Below, piece by piece: positions 23,801 to 34,270 of a stretch of DNA of 64,000 nt. The DNA is from Cymbomonas tetramitiformis. Its lineage: Eukaryota > Chlorophyta > Pyramimonadophyceae > Pyramimonadales > Pyramimonadaceae. The translations under genes and the position numbers were made by a program. Positions within the stretch are counted from its first letter, which is position 1, and the number at the start of each line of letters is the position of its first letter. Under the pieces are notes generated by a model that was not told where the DNA came from, did no database searches, and was given only the letters and a program-made list of their open reading frames with translations. The stretch covers positions 1 to 64,000 of the forward strand of contig LGRX02028911.1 in the NCBI GenBank assembly GCA_001247695.2, read 5' to 3'.

Positions 23801-24883
23801 TACACATTCTATATGTCACCTCGGCCGGCTATCACCTTCTCACAGCCGGCCTATGCCAGTGCCACGGCACCGGCCAATGCCTCACCTCAGCCAGCCTCCG
23901 GTGGTGCCACGGCACCGGCTACTGCCTCACCTCAGCCGACCTCCGGTGGTGCCACGGCACCGGCTACTGCCTCACCTCAGCCGGCCTCCGCCAGTGCTAC
24001 GGCACCGGCCAACCACACACCACATTTGCCCTCCGGTGGTGTCACCGCAGCTCCCACCACACTCTGTGAGCCTGCAGCTGCCTCCACACCGCCCCTGGGA
24101 CACAGTGCCGATGAGGCGCTTGTGGGCACGCCCACCGATCACACCGTCTGTACTGACGGTGCAACCACCGCTGACACCTCTACATCTCTCAGCACAGCTC
24201 TCGGGGCCGACACTACAGTGGCCTCCGAGCAACCGCCTACACTCGGTGCCCCTGACAGCTCCCTAGCCCCCTTGGAGTGTACATACCCCGGGCTTGAGAG
24301 TGTTGGCCGGTGGGCCGATGTCTCCGACTCAGGCTCTGAGTCAGACACCGAGGGCTATCCGCCCCAACACACACCTCCTCCTCCTCTTCCTCCTCCAGTA
24401 TCCGACACTGACGGTACGGTGCCTGCTCAGCCCACTGCCGATAGGGCAACTACACGGGCTACAGCGGGCACCCTGCCTGCATTGGTGGACACTGACCGGC
24501 TGGCTGCTACCTCAGACACACACATGCAGCCCCCGGTCCCGTCCACAGTGCAGGCCTGTGCCGTCACACCGGATTTCCAGTTCCCTCCTATCCCTGAATC
24601 TCAGGAGGACACCTCGGAGACCACTACTAAGTGGAAGCAGTTCATGGCAGACACCCCGATCCGCACTGACACACCTCGGCCACGGCCAGACAGCTCACCC
24701 TCCCCAGAGCACTCTCAGTGGGATTTCTCAGTTGTGCCATCTCCCTCCTTCCAACAGCTTAATCAGTTCCTGGAGAACTACACCCTGACTCACCCCTCAT
24801 ATTGCACCAGTGACCCTAATGAGGATTGGGCCCAGTTTGAGGTCTTTGATGACCACCATTTGGGCCCCTGGGGTCAGCATTGA
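20879..24883 (+). pseudogene. copia Gag region, long and repeat-containing
   Basis: The ATG at 20879 opens MSTFTPTTTPGSQPP. The frame changes near 21630 (into DLDTPQHYLTFNEH), near 22740 and near 22840, the last two in C runs. The order is: a helical N-terminal part, a Gag-like middle (FNEHRLKDEPYDGISN), a Gly/Lys linker (GKGGKGGKGGKG), a possible Cys motif (HPCRSCKYKYNK...GCPC), a short coiled coil (ELAALRQEVAQLRA), four SEDTLDTA-type repeats at about 23381-23470, one strongly hydrophobic segment (FHVAVLLALLHITLTYTFYM) near 23757-23820, and 15-residue SGGATAPATASPQP repeats. It ends at TGA 24881-24883, in the same frame as pol. Confidence 0.75.
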
Positions 24884-27800
24884 GATCTACGACCCTGCGG
24901 TTGCAGCGCCGTGGGGAGAGACCTCAGCTGCACCGACAGTGCCCCGCACTGTCCCCACGGCACACCGGTCTTCCTCCCCCTGCTTGGGAAAGGCCGCCGT
25001 GCCTCCAACACGCACGGACACCTCCTTGTAGATTCAGGAGCCTCACATCTCCTCCTGAACAACAGGGAGCTCTTCACTGAGTTGTCCCCGTGCACCTCCA
25101 GCATGACCACAGCCTCGGATCAGCATTACAAGCCTCACAGTGTCGGCACAGCCTCCATTGATTTCCAGTACACCGACGGCACTTGGATCACACTCCCCTT
25201 CCTCCAAGCCTTCTATGATCCAAATGCCCCAAACCTCCTCTCAGTCCGCCAGATGCTCAGACACGGGGCCCGCTCCCCTGACTTCATCGACCTCACATGG
25301 CACCACGGTGCTTCTCTCTTTGACCTCTATGACACTGGCAGAGACTATGTTGTACACCCCAGCAGCTGGCGAGCCACCCCATCTGCCCACTCCATAGCAC
25401 AGAGGAGACCCCTCCTGCAGCCTGCCCCTTCGGAGCTTGCAGAGAAGGGCACAGTCGACTGGATGGTTGCTAGGTCCGCCTACAGAGAGTTTGCTCAGCA
25501 CAGTCCACATGGCTATTGTGACACAGACCTCTACACGGACGGCATCCCCTACCCACGGGGTAACACACAGTGCCAGCACTACTACTCCCTCGAGGACCCT
25601 GCTGAGGATCATGTCTGGTGCGGGCGCTCTTTCTGGGCCAACCCGCCCTTCATCAACTCCATCATCCAAAGGATGTTGATGAAGATGCTAGAGGACTTCT
25701 GGTTAGACCCTAATAACACCTCATACACGGTGTGTCTTCGGAAGTCACCATCTGCAGCCTGGTGGCCACTCACCTATCACTTTCAGGAGATAGCCACCAT
25801 CCCAGCAGGCACACCCGGCTTCTTCTCCCGCCCTCGAGCTGGTACCTACTCCCCCCAGGACCTCACAGATGCAGGAGAGGAGGGCGGTGCTGACCGTGTC
25901 TTCATCCAGGGGGCCCCGTTCGACACCATCATCCTTTTCAAGGATGCCACCACAGTCCCCAGGATTGACCCTCATCAGTACCTCCATGCCTGTCTGGGCC
26001 ACTACTCACACCAGTACATTGCTCACCTCTTCTCACAGGGGCTTCAGTTTGCAGTGCCCAGACGACACCTCTCCATGAAGACACTCAGGACTATCCTGTC
26101 AGGCTACGGGTGTGCTCATTGCAACACCTGGAATGCCAAGCGCCCAGGACCCTTTAATGTATTTGACAGAGCCAACCGCAGACCACCTCCAGCTTTGCCA
26201 GCCAGCCACCGGCCTGTCAAATGGGAACAGTCCAGGCCATTTCAGCACATATTTGCTGACATTTGGGGCCCATGCAAACCCCCTGGCTACGACGAGTCAG
26301 TCTTCATCAGTGCCTTTAAGTGCCCCGTCACTAAAAAGGCCTTCGGGTATGCCTCACCTTCTAAGGGAGGCCAACACTTCCACCTCCAGATTGTCCTTGA
26401 TGACATTCAGTCCCACGGCTTCACACCAGAGACCATCACATTCCACACAGACTGTGCCACAGAGTACACATCGGAGGAGATGAAGACACTCCTCCGACAG
26501 TACCGCATGCGTCATGAGACCGGTCCGCCATACATGCACGAGTTCCAGGCTCAGATTGAGGTGCTCTGGAGAGACATGCAGAAGATCATGAACAGCACCA
26601 TGCGCACATATGATGCCCCGCTGTACACATGGCCTCTTGCTGCACTCCATGCCATTAACACAGTCCTCAATGTCATGCCTAACAAGCACATTGGGATGGA
26701 CACACCTCACCTCAGATACACTGGCCGTCACTTCGACTACACCGAGCTCCGGCCCTTCTGGTCCGAGTGCAATGTCTGGCAGGACCCCGCACAGCGCTCT
26801 AAGGCAGGAGCTAAAGCTGACACTTCGGCTAAGCTACAGCCTAAGAGCAAGCCCTACCGCTATGTCGGGAATCTCACACCTGGCAACTATCTATGCCTTG
26901 ACACAGTGAAAGGAAAACTCAAGGCTCTCTCTAGGCCTACGTTTGTCACTGACCCTGCTCTCATGGCTAAGACACTTGCCAACACACACAACACCCTGGT
27001 TGATCCCGCCTCCACAGCTATCTTCACAAAGAAGCTGTACCCCATCCGACGCCCCGCAGCCCTCTCCTCCCCCGACATCCTCGAGCTTGCATGCAGCACC
27101 CACGAGTCAGAGACCTTTGCCTATGTCAAGGTCCAGTGTGCTAAACTCAGACATCCAGTCTGGGTAAAGCTCATACACTATCTCCAGCTGGCCAAAAGCC
27201 ACTATGCCACTCTCATCAGCTTTCTCAAGCACAGACACAAACATGGGGCACCTAATGTCTTTTACCCGTGTTTTGCTATGTGCTCGGCTAAGCCAGCTGA
27301 CCGACAGAAGTATCACCCTGCAGTCATCGTGTCTGTAGACCATAAGCCTCAGGTCCAGCACAGATACCAGGTGTACTTCGACTCTGCTGACTCACACTCC
27401 ACCCAGTATGCAGACACCGATGCTGTCATCATCTCCCCAGACCAGAAGGCCATGCTCCTTGCCCTCAGGGATGCAGACTCGGACCCCGCAGACTTCCCGA
27501 GTGATGCCTTCATGGACGAGCCAGACCCTGCCACATACAGACAGGCTCGGCTCAGCCCTAATTGGAGACAGTGGCACAAAGCCATTCAGTCAGAGATCGA
27601 CGGCATACTTCAGCCAGACAGGGCCGATCCAGTCACCGCCTTCCCTCCAGGCTCCACCGTCCTCCCCAGTAAGTTTGTCTTTAAGCTCAAGAAGCTGACA
27701 GACGGCTCCCTTGACAAGTTCAAGGCCAGATGCACCACCAGAGGAGACATGGACCGTACCTTCTATGAGGAGGCGGAGACCTTTGCCCCTACACCTCAGC

Positions 27801-28785
27801 TCACCACCTTCAGACTCCTACTAGCGCTCTGCCTAAAGCACAGACTCATGCCATACCACTATGATGTCTCTCAGGCTTTCCTCCAGGCTCTAATACCTGA
27901 GGATGAGCGGTACTATGTCAGGTTTCCGAAGGGGTACATTCATCCCAAAGGATATGTAGGTGCCTATATGAAGAAGGCACTCTACGGACATCGGACCTCA
28001 GGCAGACTCTGGTCAGAGACCGCACACAGATTCATGACAGACCGCTACCCTACACTCAGCAGGTCCACATATGATGAGTGCCTATACATCGGCTGGATTG
28101 ACACTCAGCTCTTCATAGTCCTCATCTATGTTGATGACTTCATTGTGGCTTGTGCCGATGAGCTGTCCAGAGCCCGCTTTCACACTGACATCATGTCCAC
28201 ATTTCAGGCCACCTACTCTGGTGTCCTCAACCAGTTCCTCCAGCTCAGAGTTGATGTTCAGACTGAGACACTTCCTACAGGAGAGTCATACCCGACCAGG
28301 ATTGAGCTTTCACACGAGCGGAGCATCACAGATCTGTGTGCTAAGTTCAGCATAGACACGGATAAGCAGCCACCTCGATCACCGATGACAGAGGGTCTCT
28401 CCCTCCCCATTCCCTCACCTGATACCATTGACAGGTCCATTGAGACACCCCTCAGATCCTTGATCTACTCTCTGCTCTGGTTAGCCAGGACAGTCAGACC
28501 CGACATATATTACCACGTCACATATCTGGCTCAGTTCTGCCACCAGCCCACAGTTGAAGCCCTCACCGCTGCCAAACGGATTCTACACTATGCCTATTCC
28601 ACCAGGGACTACACACTAGCTATGGCTATTGACTCTGCAGCACCCCAGCTCACCGCATTTTGTGACTCAGACCATGCAGGAGACACTGCCACACGGAACT
28701 CAGTTTCCGGCTACTGTCTCTACTTTCACGGTATGCTCATTGACTGGTGGTCAAAGAAAGCAGAAGTCATGCACTGCCCTTCACT
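24884..28785 (+). CDS. pol: copia Pol: protease, Dam-like methyltransferase, integrase, RT, RNase H
   Basis: Pol is in frame with gag after a single TGA and has no ATG before the protease (HLLVDSGASHLLLN), so its expression needs readthrough or a frame change. Next comes an extra domain of about 140 residues at 25440-25860: CDTDLYTDG, QHYYSLEDPAEDHVW, GRSFWANPPFINSII and FFSRPR, resembling phage Dam N6-adenine methyltransferases. Then come the His-Cys zinc region (LHACLGHYSHQYIAHL ... CAHC), integrase residues (FADIWGP, HTDCATEYTS, QAQIEVLWRDM), RT with FKARCTTRGD, YHYDVSQAFLQ and IYVDDFI, and RNase H (FCDSDHAGDTATRNS). A shift near 28780 moves the end into another frame. Confidence 0.88.
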
Positions 28786-29273
28786 CTACAGAGGCAGAGT
28801 ATGTTGCCATGTCAGAGGCATGCACCTCCGCCCTGGCCATCTATAACACACTGACAGAGTTCTTTCCCTCAGATGAGCTCATCACCATCAATGTAGACAA
28901 CTCAGCAGTTCAGACTCTAGTCACTCAGCGGGCACTCTCTTCTAAGCTCAAACACATTGCGGTTCGGTACCACGCGGTTAGGAACTGGTGTCAGGGGCCC
29001 CTCAGGAAGTTTACACCGGTCTGGATTCCGACTGATGACAATCAGTCTGACATTTTCACAAAAGCCCTCCCTATCACCAAACACGGGGTTCCCATTATTG
29101 ACAAGTTCACTGCCCGCCTATTGGATATTAAGGACCGGCGTGTTAAGCTGGTTGAGAAGCTACGAGCAGCTGAAGCACAGCAGCTACATGCCCAGCAGCA
29201 ACAACTACAACAACAGCAACGACAGGATGAGATTGTCCTAGCATCACTGCAGCGGCAGAACTTGATAGGGTGA
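28780..29273 (+). pseudogene. copia RNase H C-terminal part, shifted frame
   Basis: This continues RNase H in a second frame from about 28780: LHSTEAEYVAMSEACTSALA, NVDNSAVQTLV and DNQSDIFTKALP, the normal copia ending. It is followed by a Gln-rich tail (QQQQLQQQQRQ) and a stop at 29273. The shift is a single-base change near the tctacagagg region. Rejoined, the enzyme would be complete. Confidence 0.85.
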
Positions 29274-29459
29274 CCCGAGGCGAGGGAAGGTGGGCCTCTG
29301 CGAGCATGTCTATTTCTAAAGACCCGGAGGCACCAATAGGACCAGTTCTTGCCAATGCAAATGCCTGATATATGCTTGCTCCGTTCTTCGAGTATTATGA
29401 TATTTGCTTGTCTTACATTACCATGCCACTGCCACACACATCCACAGAATGTGGTGGTG

Positions 29460-29812
29460 TCACGGGGGACTAGATATACCGTACTGCCCCCTGTATGACA
29501 TTCCTCGATGCATGTGACAGATGACTGCATTATTATTCGGCTCGAGACCGCGAGTCATAGCGACAGAGACCGCGAGTCACAGCGATAGTGACTGCGAGCC
29601 ACGTGTTAGAGTACTCGAGCATCACCATAGCCGTACTCGTACAGACTTACACAGCGCACGTAGCATAAGCTACTTAGACTCTCAGACTCTCATATGTTAT
29701 ATCTTTTACAGACATATCACCGTTTGAGCCTCATATTTATGCGTACAGCGATAGTATTAAAACACGGATATATAGAATATTCTACCCTATATGTGTTTCA
29801 TACTATCCATTA
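29460..29812 (+). repeat. copia 3' LTR
   Basis: 353 bases, nearly identical to the 5' LTR. A purine-rich GTGGTGGTG string precedes it and could serve as the plus-strand primer. Confidence 0.92.
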
Positions 29813-31389
29813 TATATATATATATATATGAAGGGGCGGAAACGGACTGCGAGAAATACAGATCCGCTGTCCGGCTAAGCTCGCTGAACATCAAACTGAT
29901 AATCACATAAACAGTGTCTGGCCGAGGCTTTATGCTCTCGGAAACCCAGACAGTGAAGCAAGACTGTACTACTGTACTGTACTACTGTACAATACAGTGC
30001 TAGGATGTCACGGACACGATACGGAAGCAGGGTCAGGCTAGGGGCTAGTCAGAGCTCATAATAACTAAGCCTAAACCCGAAGTCCAGCACACCACCCGTG
30101 GGTGTGACTACCTAGCAAAGCAGGTACAGGATATACAGCCACGAGATAATAAACAAACACCTAACATTCACTTCGGTGGAAACCGATCACTTCTAGCTGG
30201 GTGCCGGGGTCTTGACCCGGTCATCCCACTACTGGGCTAAAGCTAATCAAGCTGCCAGGACAATCGAAGCAAACTCAGCCACTTTGAGGCTGGTCAGCAT
30301 GGCTGAGTTCAGCGGTCGGGATGTAAGCACAGTTGAATCCCGAAGTGAATTGTAAGCTGTCTGTTTCAAATTGAGCACCACCAGACCCAAGTGGGTAAGG
30401 TGGATCGACAGCAGAAAGTAAAGCAACCGAAGAACTGAAACAAGTAGAACCCCACGGCGGTTTGAGCATTGAAGAAGGAGATAAAAGAACTCCATCATCT
30501 GGCGGCCAATCACGGATGCCTGCAGCACCAAGTGGTGGAATCGAAGCAAAGAGATCTCCAGTAGACCGACGGGCGGTGGCTCCGGGCTCAACCAGGCCCC
30601 TGTCACCACCGCCCACGGCAACCAGAGATGCCGTAGAGCTGGCCAGCAGAGAACAGCAAAGCACTGAAGACATTAATGCACACCGGAGAAAGCTCGGCGG
30701 AGTCCGGGGACGGCACATCGGAGCCAGACCGCCACCGGCCGCTGGCGATGCTCCCCCGTCAGAGTCATGCTCATTGCTCAAGAGCGCCGAAGGAGCCAAA
30801 AGCCACTCGCTGCCCGCCGTCAGAGTCATTGTCAGAGCCGTGGTCATTGTCAGAGCCTTCAGAGTCAATGTCAGAAGTCTCAATCCTCATGCCAGCAAAC
30901 AGCGGAGCCGGTGCAGAGTCGCCGAGCTGGAGCGACGGGACAGAGCCAGGCAAGCCGAGAGAGCCAGGGACAACCACTGGCGGGTCATGAGCCGCAGGCA
31001 CACCACCAGCCACGAGTGCAGAGGGATGCCGAACCGCAGGCGGTGGCGGAATCAAGCCCCGTGCATCCGAGTGGAATGTGGCCAGACCAAACTGAGCCAT
31101 GCCGTCCTCGTCAGCTGCCGCATCCTGAGCGGAAGCCGCCGCATCCTGAAAGTGCCGCAGAGACGTGGTGTGCCAGGGGCACTACGACAGATGCTCGGAA
31201 ATATGTTTTTGATTGAACGTGCAAAGGTACACAATTCGGATTTTATAATATACTGGATCAGGGCCAGATTGAGGTACAAACGATAATTCGGTTCCGAGTT
31301 CTGAATGCTAAACACTTCTCAAGTGCTCCACTTATTCACTCGTCACTCAGGTTGCAGGGTCAACCACTCGAGAGCCGATGTCACACTTC
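29813..31389. other. unassigned, probably parts of older retroelements
   Basis: A (TA)n tract at 29813-29829 opens the region. Several overlapping frames on both strands at 30250-31290 have low-complexity content, for example repeated SES/SEP on + and an acidic SEGSDNDHGSDNDSDGG on -. I cannot decide which, if any, is coding. The end of the interval may be the left part of the gypB 3' LTR. Confidence 0.3.
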
Positions 31390-31394
31390 GGCTC

Positions 31395-31822
31395 TGTAGG
31401 AGTCTACACTTTGACTTCTTCTCTTCTTTACGGTTTCGGACTTATACTATTCTACACTTATTAAACGACCGCACGAGGTATGCTTACGGTTGGTCAACTA
31501 CAAGACTTCGGTTTCGTAAATCTTAATAGCTATGCTTTTGCTTTCAAGTGTATGCTTTCAATACACAATATACAGCGGATACGGCTCTTACTTTTTATGT
31601 TACAATTCTCAGTTCAGTTCATCTCTCCGAAACGGGTTACTCTTAGAGTTCTTATACATTCAGGAACTCTTTCCATAACTCAACTGTACTGAGTACTCCG
31701 TACAACAGTCTAGGCACCTCACATCAACATCATTCTGATCGGTCCTACTGTACTCCGTACTGAGTACTCCTGCGTTTTATACTTAGCCGTTTTTCTTGCT
31801 CTTGTGCTTGCCTCCTAGCACA
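31395..31822 (-). repeat. gypA 3' LTR
   Basis: Reads TGTAGGAGTCTACAC ... CCTAGCACA on the plus strand, so both strands show TG...CA ends. I saw no difference from the other copy. A tract of C after 31827 (purine run on the element's strand) is the polypurine primer. Confidence 0.95.
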
Positions 31823-31846
31823 ACTCCCCCCCCCTTAGGGAAGGTC
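31823..31846 (-). other. gypA polypurine tract
   Basis: On the minus strand the sequence is a run of G with flanking A (AAGGGGGGGGGGAGT), immediately before the 3' LTR: the expected plus-strand priming site. Confidence 0.75.
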
Positions 31847-32543
31847 ACGTCCACGCTGACCACGTCGGACCAGTAAAGTTTTTATACAGATCTTCTACTG
31901 TTGCTCTGAATGATTATACAGGTCTCAGCCGCCTGTTGTCTGGGATGACATTACACTTCCCAAGACACACCGCAATAAGGAGATCGACCTCTTAAGCACA
32001 AGGGTCGGCCTCTCACCGGTCTGCCATCTGCACTACCAGGCTCCCCCAAGGCTCAAGGTTTCACATCCATTACCACGCTCAAGGTTTTAAACCTCCCAAC
32101 ACGGTACACTTACAGGGGATGACAATAGGTTTGCCAATTACCTGACAGTTCTCGGGATGCCGGCCCGGAGGAAAGGTTTTAAACCTTCACCGCCTCCTCG
32201 GAGTGCTAGAGCTTTTACCCAGATCTCCAACTGCTGCCCGGTCGTGCCAGGTCCGGAGCCAATGCTCTCGTGAAATGGATTATACAGATTTCCACCTGTT
32301 GCCTGGTCGCGCCGAGGCTAGAGCCACTGCTCGCTTGGATAGATTACCCAGGTTCTCACCTGCCGCTTGGTCATACCAAGGCTTAGAGCCACTGCTCAAA
32401 TGGATTATACAGATTTCCACCTGTTGCCTGGCTGTGCCGAGGCTAGAGCCACTGCTCTCTCGGATGGATTACCCAGGTTCTCACCTGCCGCCTGGTCTCG
32501 CCAAGGCTGGAGCCACCGCTCTTCCCGACGCTCCCCAACGCTC
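31847..32543 (-). other. gypA 3' untranslated region with short repeats
   Basis: Between the pol stop and the polypurine tract is an imperfect repeat of about 60 bases (GGATTATACAGATTTCCACC / GGATTACCCAGGTTCTCACC alternating) at 32270-32520. No conserved protein lies here. Confidence 0.6.
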
Positions 32544-34270
32544 TCAATCGCTAAGACCACTCGCGTCAGATTCCCATCCGCCCTCAGGTATGATCGTCAC
32601 CTCCGCTCGCACTCCCGCTAACGCTATCGGTTCCGGCTCAAACTCGGGCGGGTCACTCTCAACAACAGCTGACTGGACTAAAACGCTCATCTCGCTCAGA
32701 TCCTCCCTGACAAGCAGTTCAGACAGGAACGCATGCACCTCTTCATGTAGGGTCAGGTTGTGGAAAAGCTGTTTTAACAGTGCTGACGGAATCCCATACA
32801 AATTCTCTCGCGCTCCCATGCCCTTCGCGAACACACCTCCGGCTCTCATCGCGCGCCCTCCTTGCGCTACTTTCTCGTGCCTACCGTGCTGCCGGAAGAA
32901 CTCGCAAGGCGTATCGGAATCGCACACTCGCAAGGGTGTGCGCAACGGAACGTTGGTCCAGATGTGCGTGGGCTTCCTGTATGCGGTCCCGTATTTGCAG
33001 TACGTGACGAGGTGCGGAGCTGGTAGATTGCTCATGCAGCGACGCGTGTGCAACCCGTGGGGCTCTCTTCCCCTCGGGTTCTCAATGAAGTATGCTTCGG
33101 GCCTCAAGTACCGGATGATCTCCAATGTCCTACGAACTCGCCTGTCCGCAGCACGCAAATCTCGGATGCCTACCGTCTTCGCTTGGCTGTACTCTGTGCA
33201 AGGTGGGCTAGCCCAGACTACGTCGAAGTGTCCTGGTCTGAACTGTCGATAGTCCCATCGCATGATATCCTCGCAATGTGTGGGGCCCCACTTGGGCTGA
33301 ATGTCTACAGCAACTACTTCGCTGTTGGGAAATTGCTTAGTGAACTGCCTCTCGACTGACCCGGTCCCACAAAACAATACAAGAATCTTAGACTGGCCGA
33401 CTGGCTCCTTCTCAAGTGCTGCGGCTCCGTTGACTGGCGGCAGGGTGCTCTGAGCAGATACTCTCGCGAAAGTTCCTACTTCCTCATCAAACCTCTCCTC
33501 TGGCACCCATGGCATTGCTCCGTCTACCTTGAGCTCCTCCGATAGCGTGGTCCATACCGCTCCTGCGGACTCGTCGCGTCTCTTACGGACCCTAAGCTTC
33601 TCTCGCTCCACTCTCTTAGCCTCGATCCTCTCAAACTCCAACAACGCTCGGTTGGGAACACCGGGCCTGCCGGCTCCGTCCCACTCCAGATCCTCTCGGG
33701 TCTTCCACTCGTTCTCACTGCGGGGCATTCCTGTCCACTTGACCAGGTACTCTGTCCACCTCCTGCCCTGGCGCTGGCGCGTGCGCGAACGCTCCACCCT
33801 CTCGACGTGGGTTTCCTTGCGCCCGCTGACGTCCAACGGAGGAGGGGGAATCTCCTTAGCTCTCTCAACGAAGCGGCTGCCCGACTCTACTGGCGAAAGC
33901 CGGTCCACGGTAAACACATCGTGCACTTTCCACTGCTTAGGCGTCTGCAACCTATAGGCCGACGGTGCGCCTCTATCGCTCGCGGGAAGGGCCATCTGCC
34001 TGTCGCTGTGAAAGACTTCCAGCACCCGAAGGGGCCCAAGGCGCTTCTTAAGCAATTTCTTGTGCAACCCGCGGTCGCCCGGCTGGGTGAGGTGCGTGGC
34101 ATCCACCCAAACCTCATCGCCTACTGCGTAACTCCTGGACCTGTGACGCGCGTCGTACTGGGCGATCTGTTGCTGCTGAGCTAAGAGCAGCTTCTCCCTA
34201 GCGAGCTGCAACTGGCGAACAAACTGGCGGGCTGTCTCGTGGGCTGTACCCTTTTTACTGCCGCGCCCCT
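32544..34270 (-). CDS. gypA Pol C-terminal part: integrase tail, chromodomain, C5-cytosine methyltransferase-like
   Basis: In frame from GTAHETARQFVRQLQ, it encodes the integrase tail (YAVGDEVWVDATHL), a chromodomain (RRWTEYLVKWTGMPRSENEW) and, after a linker, a methyltransferase-like domain. Motif I is ILVLFCGTGSVE; motif IV is VVWASPPCTEYSQAKT with the Pro-Cys pair; motif VI is AYFIENPRG (ENP rather than ENV). TYCKYGTAYRKPTHIWTN and LYGIPSALLKQLF follow. The last two blocks resemble phage cytosine methyltransferases. Stop at 32544. A one-base shift in a G run near 34270 separates it from the preceding frame. Activity is unproven, but the key Cys is present. Confidence 0.85.

Larger units (their letters stand above)
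20084..29812 (+). mobile_element. full-length Ty1/copia retrotransposon
   Basis: Direct repeats at 20084-20438 and 29460-29812 bound an internal region with gag, protease, a methyltransferase-like domain, integrase, RT and RNase H in copia order (integrase before RT). TATAT at 20079-20083 and 29813-29817 is the 5-bp target duplication, set in a TA-rich tract. Only about one substitution and two small indels separate the LTRs, so insertion is recent. The reading frame nevertheless has several shifts in homopolymer runs, which may be sequencing errors or early decay. Confidence 0.93.

Noticed and set aside
30195..30250. Possible tRNA or SINE head (AGCCCAGTAGTGGG with CCGGGTCAAGACCCCGG on the minus strand)
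   Set aside because: A T-arm-like stem is present, but the A-box to B-box distance is too short and no acceptor stem pairs.
32203..33252. 349-codon plus-strand frame
   Set aside because: It lies opposite the gypA methyltransferase domain, which has clear motifs on the minus strand; a shadow frame.
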